Assembly: GCA_947305675.1 (NCBI GenBank)
Contig: CAMZED010000056.1
Coordinates: 1 to 9,132, forward strand
Length of the DNA: 9,132 nt
Direction: 5' to 3'
DNA from: an uncultured Clostridia bacterium
Lineage (GTDB): Bacteria > Bacillota > Clostridia > Oscillospirales > CAG-382
Shown here: positions 1 through 6,597 of the stretch, in pieces
Numbering within the stretch: position 1 is the first letter of the stretch
Layout: each line of letters starts with the position of its first letter
Position numbers and translations under genes: made by a program
The notes under the pieces: generated by a model
Databases searched by the model: none
What the model was told of the DNA's origin: nothing
What the model saw: only the letters and a program-made list of their open reading frames with translations

Positions 1-55
1 GAAAACAAGGTTTTCGGTCGCAAGCGAAGCGCCGTTTTCGGTCGCAAGCGAAGCG
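1..55. repeat. 55-bp direct repeat, copy 1
   Basis: Identical over all 55 bases to positions 217-271. It begins with GAAAACAAGG and then holds two units starting TTTTCGGTCGCAAGCGAAGC, at 11-31 and 35-55, spaced 24 bp apart. The copy starts exactly at the window edge, so it may extend further left. Sequence after the two copies differs, so the identity ends at 55 and 271. The repeat has no coding sense and lies downstream of fhs. It is probably a member of an interspersed intergenic repeat family, but family membership cannot be shown from this window. Confidence 0.9.
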
Positions 56-89
56 CCATCATCAATTAATCATTTTTATAAAATAAATC

Positions 90-120
90 GTTTTTTTCGT
101 GGGTTTCCCGCGGAAAAAAC
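90..120. repeat. Hairpin with T-run before and A-run after the stem
   Basis: Arms 90-103 and 107-120 can pair over 14 positions around a TTT loop (104-106), counting two G-T wobbles when read as plus-strand RNA. The T-rich part is on the 5' side and the A-rich part on the 3' side on either strand. This is opposite to an intrinsic terminator, so it is listed as an inverted repeat and not as a terminator of fhs. The minus-strand RNA would carry two A-C mismatches instead of the wobbles. Confidence 0.6.
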
Positions 121-145
121 ACCTTTAATACGAGCTGTGCGAGTA

Positions 146-207
146 CGCGTGCCGAGGGGAGGAGGCGCGTCCGACGCAAAGACGCGCCGACGGCGATAGA
201 GCACGCG
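146..207. repeat. Nested inverted repeats between the two 55-bp copies
   Basis: An inner perfect 8-bp inverted repeat, GGCGCGTC at 164-171 and GACGCGCC at 181-188, has a 9-base loop. Outside it, CGCGTGC at 146-152 can pair with GCACGCG at 201-207. Together they allow a two-tier stem-loop on either strand. No T-run follows, so it is not a standard terminator. It could be a folded RNA element, part of a non-autonomous repeat, or chance in GC-rich sequence. Confidence 0.45.
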
Positions 208-211
208 CAAC

Positions 212-236
212 CGACCGAAAACAAGGTTTTCGGTCG
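212..236. repeat. Perfect 11-bp hairpin at the edge of repeat copy 2
   Basis: CGACCGAAAAC (212-222) and GTTTTCGGTCG (226-236) are exact reverse complements around an AAG loop. The right arm is the first part of the 24-bp-period unit in repeat copy 2, and the left arm starts just outside the 55-bp repeat. Copy 1 starts at base 1, so whether it has the same outer five bases cannot be seen. No T-run follows on either strand. Confidence 0.8.
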
Positions 237-271
237 CAAGCGAAGCGCCGTTTTCGGTCGCAAGCGAAGCG
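217..271. repeat. 55-bp direct repeat, copy 2, abutting the fhs stop
   Basis: Exact second copy of 1-55, with its two 24-bp-period units at 227-247 and 251-271. The last repeat base is only two bases from the fhs stop codon (complement of 274-276). The repeat is therefore the first thing transcribed behind fhs. It may act as a 3' untranslated element or simply be a tolerated insertion. Confidence 0.9.
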
Positions 272-273
272 TT

Positions 274-1950
274 TTAAAACAGCCCCGATATCCTTCCGTT
301 TTCGTCAACGTCGATGCGTTCCGCGGCGGGGGATTTGGGCAGACCGGGCATTGTCATAATGTCGCCGGTGAGGACGACGATGAACCCGGCGCCGGCCGAA
401 ACTTTAACGTTCCTTACCGTGACTTTGAACCCTTCCGGCGCACCGAGTTTTTTGGGATCGTCGGAAAAACTGTATTGCGTTTTGGCAATGCAGACCGGAG
501 CGGACCCGAATCCGAGTGATTCGAGTTTTGCGATCTGCTTGCTTGCTTCCGGTGTGAAAACGGTGCCCTCGCCGCCGTAAACCTTGGTGACGACGGCGTT
601 GATTTTTTCTTTTATCGGCATTTCGTCGCTGTATGAGAAGGTGAAATCGCCCTTTTCCTCATCGCAAAGCCTGACAACTTCGCGCGCGAGCGCTTCGCCG
701 CCCTTTCCGCCTTCCGCCCAGACCGTCGAAAGCACGGTGTTCACACCGAGCTCGCGGCACTTTCCGATAATAAAGTCAATTTCTTTGTCGGTGTCGGTGG
801 GGAAACGGTTTACCGCGACCACGCAGGGCAGTTTATAAACGTTTTTGATGTTCGAAACGTGGCGCAGAAGGTTTGGAACGCCTTTTTCCAAAGCGGAGAT
901 ATCCTCGTTTGAAAGTTCGGATTTATCCATCCCGCCGTGCATTTTCAGCGCGCGCACGGTGGCGACGATAACAACCGCGTCGGGGGTAAGCCCCGCCATA
1001 CGGCATTTGATATCCAGGAATTTTTCGGCGCCGAGATCAGCCCCGAACCCGGCCTCGGTAACGGTGTAATCGCCCATCTTCAAAGCCATTTTTGTCGCCG
1101 TGACGGAGTTGCAGCCGTGGGCAATGTTTGCAAACGGCCCGCCGTGGACAAACGCCGGAGTTCCTTCAAGCGTCTGGGCAAGGTTGGGTTTCAGTGCGTC
1201 TTTCAAAAGCGCCGCCATTGCGCCGGAGGCTTTTAATTGCCCGCAGGTTACGGGATTGTCGTCGTAGTCGTATCCGACAATTATCCTCGAAAGTCTGTCT
1301 TTAAGGTCGGTTATCGAATCCGAAAGGCAAAGCACCGCCATTATCTCCGAAGCGACGGTTATGTCGAATCCATCCTCACGCGGGGTGCCGTTCGCTTTGC
1401 CGCCGAGACCGTCAACAATGAACCGCAGCTGTCTGTCGTTCATATCCACACAGCGTTTCCAGGTGATCCTGCGCGGGTCGATCCTCAGCGCGTTGCCCTG
1501 TTGGATGTGGTTGTCGAGCATGGCGGCGAGCAGGTTGTTCGCGGCGCCGATGGCGTGGAAATCCCCGGTGAAGTGAAGGTTTATATCTTCCATGGGAACG
1601 ACCTGGGCGTATCCGCCGCCTGCCGCTCCGCCTTTAACGCCGAAGACCGGACCAAGCGACGGTTCGCGCAATGCGACCGTAACGCTTTTGCCGATCCGCT
1701 TCAGTCCGTCGGCAAGCCCGATGGTGGTCGTCGTCTTTCCTTCGCCCGCGGGGGTGGGGGTGATGGCGGTTACAAGTATCAGCTTGCCGTTTTTGCGGTC
1801 GGTTTCTTTGATAAGCGAAAGATCGATCTTTGCTTTGTATTTTCCGTATTGCTCGACGTATTTTTCGTCGATATGCGCCGCTTCAGCTATCTCGCTGATC
1901 GGTTTCATATCGCATTTCTGCGCGATCTCGATATCGGATAAATATGCCAT
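274..1950 (-). CDS. fhs: Formate-tetrahydrofolate ligase
   Basis: Ligates formate to tetrahydrofolate with ATP, giving 10-formyl-THF in the cytosol. It is the entry of formate into the methyl branch of acetogenesis and into purine and formyl-Met synthesis. The 558-residue product is full length for the family (about 555-560). Seen: a P-loop-like nucleotide site TPTPAGEGKTTTT at residues 64-76 (K72), the family signature VKGGAAGGGY at 105-114, and FVHGGPFANIAHGCNS at 267-282. The ATG at 1948-1950 is preceded by AGGAGGG (complement of 1957-1963) at normal spacing. The gene begins 28 bases after the glyA stop with no promoter or terminator between, so it is the second gene of a glyA-fhs operon. 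No canonical terminator is visible in the 273 bases behind it. The family assignment is certain; the physiological direction of the pathway is not readable here. Confidence 0.98.
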   Translation of the reverse strand: MAYLSDIEIAQKCDMKPISEIAEAAHIDEKYVEQYGKYKAKIDLSLIKETDRKNGKLILVTAITPTPAGEGKTTTTIGLADGLKRIGKSVTVALREPSLGPVFGVKGGAAGGGYAQVVPMEDINLHFTGDFHAIGAANNLLAAMLDNHIQQGNALRIDPRRITWKRCVDMNDRQLRFIVDGLGGKANGTPREDGFDITVASEIMAVLCLSDSITDLKDRLSRIIVGYDYDDNPVTCGQLKASGAMAALLKDALKPNLAQTLEGTPAFVHGGPFANIAHGCNSVTATKMALKMGDYTVTEAGFGADLGAEKFLDIKCRMAGLTPDAVVIVATVRALKMHGGMDKSELSNEDISALEKGVPNLLRHVSNIKNVYKLPCVVAVNRFPTDTDKEIDFIIGKCRELGVNTVLSTVWAEGGKGGEALAREVVRLCDEEKGDFTFSYSDEMPIKEKINAVVTKVYGGEGTVFTPEASKQIAKLESLGFGSAPVCIAKTQYSFSDDPKKLGAPEGFKVTVRNVKVSAGAGFIVVLTGDIMTMPGLPKSPAAERIDVDENGRISGLF

Positions 1951-1978
1951 GTCGGACCCTCCTGATGATTATGTCAAA

Positions 1979-3211
1979 TTAATATATCGGATATTTTTCG
2001 CAAAGTTCTTGAACTTCGGATTTCACACGCGCTTTATTCCCGCTGAAATCGTTAATTATGTCAACTATCCATCCCGCAATAAGATCCATCTCGTCACCGC
2101 CGAACCCGCGCGTTGTGACCGCCGGAGTCCCGACGCGCAAACCGCTTGTCACCGTCGGCTTTTGCGGGTCTCCGGGGACGGCGTTCTTGTTTGCCGTGAT
2201 GTTCACTTCGTCAAGTTCGTGTTCAAGCTCTTTGCCGGTGACCTGTCTGCCTCTGAGATCGATAGTCATAAGATGGTTGTCGGTCCCGCCGGATACGATG
2301 TTTACGCCGCGATCCTTAAGGCCCTCGCACAAAAGCCGGGCGTTATTTATGACTTTCTTCTGATAATCGACAAATTCGTCGGTAAGCGCCTCGCCCAGGG
2401 CGACGGCTTTCGCGGCGACTATATGCATAAGCGGGCCGCCCTGCGTGCCGGGGAATATTGCTTTGTCGATCGCGGAAGCGTATTTTTCTTTGCAAAGTAT
2501 CAACCCGCCGCGCGGGCCACGCAGCGTTTTGTGCGTTGTGGTGGTCACTACGTCGGCGTAGGGAACGGGGGAAGGGTGAAGCCCCGCCGCGACGAGCCCG
2601 GCGATATGCGCCATATCGACCATAAGATAAGCACCGGCTTCATCAGCGATCTCGCGGAAACGCGCAAAATCTATCGTTCTTGAATAAGCGCTCGCGCCGG
2701 CAACGATCAGTTTGGGCTTGCATTCGAGAGCCGTTTTGCGGATCTCTCTGTAATCGAGAAAACCGTCGCCGTTCACGCCGTAATGCACCGCGTTGAAATA
2801 TTTGCCGGAGATGTTAACCGGCGACCCGTGCGAAAGATGCCCGCCCTGCGAAAGATCCATTCCCATAAAAGTGTCGCCCGGTTCGAGCAGGGCAAAAAAG
2901 GCGGCGAGGTTCGCGTTTGCGCCGGAGTGCGGCTGCACGTTGGCGTATTCCGCGCCGAAGAGCTTTTTTGCGCGTTCCCGCGCGATATCTTCAACAATAT
3001 CCACGCACCGGCATCCGCCGTAATAACGTTTGCCGGGATAACCCTCGGCGTATTTGTTGGTAAGAATGCCGCCGGCGGCAAGCAGCACCGCTTTCGAAAC
3101 GATGTTTTCCGAAGCGATAAGTTCCACGTTGTGACGCTGGCGTTCAAGTTCCAGGCGGCAGGCGTCGGAAACCGCCGGATCGTATTTTTCAAGTTCGTCA
3201 AAAAAGTTCAT
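1979..3211 (-). CDS. glyA: Serine hydroxymethyltransferase
   Basis: PLP enzyme that interconverts serine plus THF with glycine plus 5,10-methylene-THF in the cytosol, supplying one-carbon units. The 410-residue length is typical of bacterial GlyA. Seen: IASEN near the N-terminus (32-36), GYPGKRYYGG at 57-66, QPHSGANAN at 93-101, the cofactor-stacking His region SQGGHLSHGS (H125), the PLP-binding D199 and H202 in LMVDMAHIAGL, and the Schiff-base lysine K228 in TTTTHKTLRGPRGG. The ATG at 3209-3211 has a purine-rich stretch AAGGAAGG upstream on its strand and lies about 27 bases from the start point predicted by the promoter at 3245-3273. It is the first gene of the glyA-fhs operon. No folate or glycine riboswitch fits in so short a leader. 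Nothing in the protein looks aberrant. Confidence 0.98.
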   Translation of the reverse strand: MNFFDELEKYDPAVSDACRLELERQRHNVELIASENIVSKAVLLAAGGILTNKYAEGYPGKRYYGGCRCVDIVEDIARERAKKLFGAEYANVQPHSGANANLAAFFALLEPGDTFMGMDLSQGGHLSHGSPVNISGKYFNAVHYGVNGDGFLDYREIRKTALECKPKLIVAGASAYSRTIDFARFREIADEAGAYLMVDMAHIAGLVAAGLHPSPVPYADVVTTTTHKTLRGPRGGLILCKEKYASAIDKAIFPGTQGGPLMHIVAAKAVALGEALTDEFVDYQKKVINNARLLCEGLKDRGVNIVSGGTDNHLMTIDLRGRQVTGKELEHELDEVNITANKNAVPGDPQKPTVTSGLRVGTPAVTTRGFGGDEMDLIAGWIVDIINDFSGNKARVKSEVQELCEKYPIY

Positions 3212-3244
3212 TTGCCTTGGCCTTCCTTGCTTTTGTATTCTGTA

Positions 3245-3273
3245 ATTATACCATGATCCGCCCGCGAATTCAA
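3245..3273 (-). promoter_or_regulatory. Sigma-A type promoter of glyA-fhs
   Basis: On the minus strand, TTGAAT (complement of 3268-3273) is followed after 17 bases by a perfect TATAAT (complement of 3245-3250). A TGG just before the -10 makes an extended -10 element. Transcription would start near 3238, leaving a leader of about 27 bases before the glyA ATG. The promoter lies between the upstream channel gene and glyA, so glyA-fhs has its own start even if read-through also occurs. Confidence 0.85.
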
Positions 3274-3313
3274 CCGTTCAGCGCAAAAGCCGAACCGCCG
3301 GGCGCACAAAAAT

Positions 3314-3949
3314 CTATTCTTCCCGCCCGGTTTTTACAAGCGTTTTGTCAAAAAGCGCAATGAATACCGCCCCGGCGGAATTCCCCGCGACAGCCAACGC
3401 CGAGAACAAAACCGCTTTCAAAAAGTAATCGGCACCTTCCGCCGCCCCGGCGAAAAGATAATATACGTCGGCAATACTGTGTTCAAACCCGCAAAGTATA
3501 AACGTCGGTATGCAGAAAAGGATGCCGAGCGGTGAGTTTTTGTTTTTAAAAATGCTCACCGCCATATACATAAGTATTCCGCACATAAACGCGCGCATAA
3601 GCGTTTCGTAGGGGAGCTGTTCAAGTTTTGCCCGGGCGGTTTCCGCCGCAAACGGCAGATATTTGCCGCCGTACCCGATTTTTACTAACACGGCGGTGGC
3701 TCCGGCGCCGATAACGTTGCCCGCCAGCCCGCAAAACAAAACCGAAAGATCTTCTTTTGTGCGTGAATGGGCGAGATATCCGACTTTGCCGGTGAAAAGC
3801 GAAAAGCCTTTATAACAGATGCACAGCAGCGCAACGCTGAACATCACCGCTCCGAACTCGGTCTTTCCGGTGCAGAGATAAACCGTTCCGCCGATCCCGA
3901 TAAGCACGCCCGAGGCGATCCCGCTTGCGATCCTTTTCAGTATGACCAT
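3314..3949 (-). CDS. Short formate/nitrite transporter (FNT) family channel
   Basis: Predicted inner-membrane channel for formate or a similar small anion, hydrophobic throughout with about six membrane segments. FNT marks in order: GVLIGIGG (14-21), the omega-loop LFTG (51-54), GNVIGA (78-83), R-x3-C-x-IL (119-126), GFEHS with the central pore His H157, and GNSAGA (189-194). K108 sits where the vestibule Lys of E. coli FocA (K156) would fall. Oddities: at 211 residues it is shorter than the usual 250-290; the usual Asn of the R-G-I-x-C-N motif is Gly124; and the common HSxAN is HSIAD (D160). The ATG at 3947-3949 has AAGGAAAA upstream and a strong promoter at 3981-4010. No terminator is obvious between it and glyA. 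Proximity to fhs suggests formate as substrate; nitrite or hydrosulfide cannot be excluded. Confidence 0.85.
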   Translation of the reverse strand: MVILKRIASGIASGVLIGIGGTVYLCTGKTEFGAVMFSVALLCICYKGFSLFTGKVGYLAHSRTKEDLSVLFCGLAGNVIGAGATAVLVKIGYGGKYLPFAAETARAKLEQLPYETLMRAFMCGILMYMAVSIFKNKNSPLGILFCIPTFILCGFEHSIADVYYLFAGAAEGADYFLKAVLFSALAVAGNSAGAVFIALFDKTLVKTGREE

Positions 3950-3980
3950 AGTTTTTTCCTTAGTATTATATATTTTCGTA

Positions 3981-4010
3981 AGTATATCATACCTTGCAAG
4001 TCTGTGTCAA
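3981..4010 (-). promoter_or_regulatory. Sigma-A type promoter of the FNT channel gene
   Basis: On the minus strand a consensus TTGACA (complement of 4005-4010) is followed after 18 bases by TATACT (complement of 3981-3986), with TGA before it forming an extended -10. The predicted start near 3974 gives a leader of about 25 bases. A second AT-rich TATAAT-like string near 3966-3971 lies too close to the ribosome site to serve this gene. Confidence 0.8.
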
Positions 4011-4115
4011 GACGAATCGGCGCATAAAAAGCCAAATCGCCGGCAATTATTCGGAAATAAGGCGCAAGACGGCGGAAATATCGCGCACATCCGATAAAAA
4101 TCCGCGATTTTGCTA

Positions 4116-4144
4116 TTTACAAAAGCTTTTTCTGAGTGTATAAT
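4116..4144 (+). promoter_or_regulatory. Sigma-A type promoter of pepF-trxA-rubredoxin operon
   Basis: TTTACA at 4116-4121 and a perfect TATAAT at 4139-4144 are separated by 17 bases. Transcription would start near 4151, about 29 bases before the chosen pepF ATG. It is back to back with the FNT promoter; the roughly 105 bases between the two -35 boxes contain only short imperfect dyads (for example ATCGCG at 4080-4085 with CGCGAT at 4103-4108) that I would not call operators. Confidence 0.85.
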
Positions 4145-4169
4145 CACAACAAGTAAACATATTATTGTT

Positions 4170-4173
4170 GAGG
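4170..4173 (+). promoter_or_regulatory. Ribosome binding site that sets the pepF start
   Basis: GAGG, followed by T, lies six bases before the ATG at 4180. This favours 4180 over the in-frame TTG codons at 4165 and 4168, which overlap or precede the site and have no Shine-Dalgarno sequence of their own. Confidence 0.75.
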
Positions 4174-4179
4174 TCCGCC

Positions 4180-5982
4180 ATGGAAGAAAAAAAGATTTTG
4201 CCCCGTGCCGAAGTGCGCGAGGAAGACACTTGGAACGTAAAAGACATTTTCCCTTCGGACGGCGAATGGTTCGCCGAATATGAATCGCTTAAATCCGTCC
4301 CGGCGGAGATATCTTCTTACGCGGGCAGGATTTCAAAAAGCGCTTCCGATCTGCTCGCATATTTTAAACTCGACGACGAGATCGGTCTGCGGCTCGAACG
4401 CCTTTACGGCTACGCTTCCCGCAGAGGGGACGAGGATACGGGCAACAACTTTTATCAGGATATGCGCGGCAAAGCGATGAGCGTTTACGTATCCGTTTCC
4501 GGGGCGGGCGCTTTCGCTTCTCCGGAAATAATGTCCATCCCCGACGACGTTATCGAAAAATGGTATATCGAAGAACCCGAACTTCAAACCTACCGCCGTG
4601 TGATTTACCGCATCCGCCGCCGCAAAGCCCACGTTCTTTCGCCCGAATGTGAATCGATCCTTGCCGCCGCCGGTGAAATATCCGAAAGCCCCGAGAACAT
4701 AAACAGCGTTTTCCACAACGCCGATATGAAGTTCCCCTCTGTCGTCGATTCAAACGGCAAAGAACGCGAACTTACCGACGGAACTTTCGTCCCTCTCCTC
4801 GAAAGCAGCGACAGAACGCTTCGCAAAAACGCCTTTGAGGCGTATTATTCAAGGCTGGGCGAATTCCGCAACACCGTCGCCGCCACGCTCGACGCGCAGT
4901 TCAAACAGCTTCGCTTTTTCGCTTCCGCCCGCAAATACGGCTCTACGATCGAGGCGGCGCTCGACAGGACCGAGGTGCCGGTGGAGGTTTATCACAACCT
5001 GATCGGAGCGGTCCATTCGAACCTCGACAAAATGTATCGCTACGTAGCGCTGAGGAAAAAACTGCTCGGCGTTGAAGAACTGCATATGTACGACGTCTAT
5101 ACTCCGATAGTCGCCGAAGCCGCCGAAAAGATCAGCTTCGAAAAGGCAAAGGAAATCGTGCTGGAGGCGTTGGCTGTTCTCGGTGAAGACTACGTCGCGC
5201 TGCTTAAAGAAGGGTTTGATAACCGCTGGATCGACGTTTATCAGAACGTCGGCAAACGCGGCGGGGCTTATTCGTCGATGGGGCGCCCGCATCCCTATGT
5301 TCTGCTTAACCATCACGATAATCTCGACAGTATGTTCACCCTCGCGCACGAGATGGGGCACGCGCTTCACAGCTATCACAGCATAAAGAATCAGCCGGTC
5401 TGCACTTCCGATTACGTCATTTTTGTCGCCGAGGTGGCTTCCACCTGCAACGAAGTATTGCTTATGCGCCATCTGCTCGGCAAAACTTCCGATAAAGTCC
5501 GCAGGGCTTATCTTATCAACCACTTCCTCGACCAGTTCAAAGGCACCGTTTACCGTCAGACTATGTTTGCCGAATTCGAACTTGAAATGGGCAGAATGGC
5601 GGAAAACGGCGAGGTGCTCACCGCCGACGCTCTCTGCGGGAAATACCGCGCGTTAAACGAACTCTACTTCGGACCGGATATGGTTTCCGACGACGGAATC
5701 GCGCTGGAATGGGCGCGTATCCCGCACTTCTTCTATAACTACTACGTGTTCCAGTACGCAACGGGGTTCTCCGCGGCCGTCGCAATCGCCAACCGCATAC
5801 TCAAAGAGGGCGCTCCCGCCGTCGCCGATTACAAAAAATTCCTCTCGGGCGGATGCAGTACCGATCCGATATCGCTTCTGAAGATCGCCGGAGTCGATAT
5901 GAGTTCTCCCGAACCCGTGAATTCCGCGCTCGATCTGTTCGGCGAACTGATCGGCGAGATGGAAGAACTTACAAACAAATAA
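4180..5982 (+). CDS. pepF: Oligoendopeptidase F (M3 family zinc peptidase)
   Basis: Cytosolic metallopeptidase that cleaves short oligopeptides, typically for peptide turnover. From the ATG at 4180 the product is 600 residues, the usual PepF length. The N-terminus holds the family-typical WNVKDIFPSDGEW segment. The catalytic motif is HEMGH (H390, E391, H394) within LAHEMGHALHSYHS; the third zinc ligand is most likely E418 in the EVASTCNE segment 28 residues on, matching thimet-type enzymes. The C-terminal half also has the FFYNYYVFQYATGFSAA segment typical of the family. No signal peptide or membrane segment is seen. It is first in a three-gene operon, with trxA 25 bases downstream. A TTG start at 4165 would add five residues but lacks a ribosome site. 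No defect was seen; an active enzyme is expected. Confidence 0.96.
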   Translation: MEEKKILPRAEVREEDTWNVKDIFPSDGEWFAEYESLKSVPAEISSYAGRISKSASDLLAYFKLDDEIGLRLERLYGYASRRGDEDTGNNFYQDMRGKAMSVYVSVSGAGAFASPEIMSIPDDVIEKWYIEEPELQTYRRVIYRIRRRKAHVLSPECESILAAAGEISESPENINSVFHNADMKFPSVVDSNGKERELTDGTFVPLLESSDRTLRKNAFEAYYSRLGEFRNTVAATLDAQFKQLRFFASARKYGSTIEAALDRTEVPVEVYHNLIGAVHSNLDKMYRYVALRKKLLGVEELHMYDVYTPIVAEAAEKISFEKAKEIVLEALAVLGEDYVALLKEGFDNRWIDVYQNVGKRGGAYSSMGRPHPYVLLNHHDNLDSMFTLAHEMGHALHSYHSIKNQPVCTSDYVIFVAEVASTCNEVLLMRHLLGKTSDKVRRAYLINHFLDQFKGTVYRQTMFAEFELEMGRMAENGEVLTADALCGKYRALNELYFGPDMVSDDGIALEWARIPHFFYNYYVFQYATGFSAAVAIANRILKEGAPAVADYKKFLSGGCSTDPISLLKIAGVDMSSPEPVNSALDLFGELIGEMEELTNK

Positions 5983-6007
5983 ACAATAATAAGAAAGGGA
6001 TCTGATC

Positions 6008-6328
6008 ATGGCAGAAATTACCATCACCAACGCAAACTTTGAACAAACCGTTATCAAATCCGAACTTCCCGTGCTTGTCGATTTCTGGGCGCCCTGGTGC
6101 GGACCTTGCCGCATGCTCGGCCCGGTGATATCGCAGATAGCCGGAGAATACGAAGGACGCGTCACCGTAGGAAAAATCAACGTCGACGAGGAACCCGAAC
6201 TCGCGGAACGCTTCGGCGTCGCTTCGATCCCGTTCGTTGCACTTTTCGATAAAGGCGAAGTCGTCGAAAAAAGTGTCGGATTCCGCCCCAAAGAATCGTT
6301 TGACGAGATGCTCGAAACCGTTCTTTGA
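6008..6328 (+). CDS. trxA: Thioredoxin
   Basis: Small cytosolic disulfide reductase that passes electrons from a thioredoxin reductase, not encoded here, to target proteins. The 106 residues match the classic single-domain thioredoxin. Seen: FWAPWCGPC with the active-site pair C31 and C34, the buried Asp D25 ahead of it, the DEEPELAERFGV segment, and the cis-proline P75 in ASIPF, followed by the usual C-terminal strand and helix. The ATG at 6008 is preceded by AAAGGGA. It starts 25 bases after the pepF stop and is 37 bases from the rubredoxin ATG, with no terminator or separate promoter, so the three genes are probably co-transcribed. Everything is canonical. Confidence 0.97.
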   Translation: MAEITITNANFEQTVIKSELPVLVDFWAPWCGPCRMLGPVISQIAGEYEGRVTVGKINVDEEPELAERFGVASIPFVALFDKGEVVEKSVGFRPKESFDEMLETVL

Positions 6329-6365
6329 TTTTATTAAAAAGATCTTTACGAAAGGAGATTATCTT

Positions 6366-6521
6366 ATGAAATACGTTTGCGGCGCCTGCGGCTGGACTTA
6401 TGACGAGGAACTCGGCGATCCCGATAACGGAATCGCTCCCGGCACCAAGTTTGAAGATCTTCCCGAAGATTTCGTTTGCCCCCTCTGCGGAGTAGGCAAG
6501 GATATGTTCGAGCAGGAATAA
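6366..6521 (+). CDS. Rubredoxin
   Basis: A 51-residue one-iron electron carrier, close to the usual 52-54. The iron is held by four cysteines in two CxxC-G knuckles: C5 and C8 in YVCGACGW, C38 and C41 in VCPLCGVGK. The stretch GDPDNGIAPGT (17-27) is diagnostic of classical rubredoxins. In anaerobes rubredoxin feeds electrons to peroxide, superoxide or oxygen-reducing enzymes, and its placement after thioredoxin fits a redox-defence or redox-carrier role (inference; no partner enzyme is in view). AAGGAG at 6352-6357 lies eight bases before the ATG. A longer open frame from 6237 overlaps trxA and is not the real start. It is the last gene before the terminator at 6535-6588. Confidence 0.97.
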   Translation: MKYVCGACGWTYDEELGDPDNGIAPGTKFEDLPEDFVCPLCGVGKDMFEQE

Positions 6522-6534
6522 TCTACCGAAACAT

Positions 6535-6588
6535 AAAAAGAGGCCTAAGGACGGCTGTGCTTAACAAGTGTCCGAGACCTCTTTTTTT
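6535..6588. terminator. Bidirectional intrinsic terminator between convergent genes
   Basis: AAAAAGAGG (6535-6543) pairs with CCTCTTTTT (6578-6586), and an inner GGAC (6549-6552) pairs with GTCC (6570-6573). Between them one C-A mismatch, two pairs (CT with AG) and a small asymmetric bulge continue the stem; the loop is 17 bases. A T7 run ends the plus-strand form, and the A5 on the left gives a T-run for the minus strand. It sits 13 bases after the rubredoxin stop and 9 bases beyond the stop of the LytM-like gene, so it can end both operons. Confidence 0.9.
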
Positions 6589-6597
6589 GTTTGCAAT

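Noticed and set aside
1..271. CRISPR array suggested by the direct repeats
   Set aside because: Only two 55-bp copies, 161 bp apart, with internal tandem units; there are no regular spacers and no cas gene.
66..308. 80-residue minus-strand open frame running out of the end of fhs
   Set aside because: It starts at a TTG inside fhs in another frame and its sequence is mainly translated repeat units (LRLRPKT twice). It has no ribosome site of its own.
1592..2683. 363-residue plus-strand open frame
   Set aside because: It lies wholly antisense across fhs and glyA, both unmistakable genes, and has no recognisable domain. It is a shadow caused by GC-rich codon bias.
3212..3244. Folate or glycine riboswitch ahead of glyA
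   Set aside because: The predicted leader is only about 27 bases, too short for any known riboswitch class of this kind.
4011..4115. Operator dyads between the FNT and pepF promoters
   Set aside because: Only 5-6 base arms such as ATCGCG and CGCGAT are present, within chance expectation for the length.
4165..4182. TTG start for pepF
   Set aside because: The Shine-Dalgarno sequence at 4170-4173 lies downstream of it and correctly spaced for the ATG at 4180.
4849..5523. 224-residue minus-strand open frame
   Set aside because: It is antisense to the pepF region that includes the catalytic HEMGH motif, with no promoter or domain.
6237..6521. Longer 94-residue form of rubredoxin overlapping trxA
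   Set aside because: The upstream part is trxA read in another frame. The ribosome site at 6352-6357 and family length set the start at 6366.
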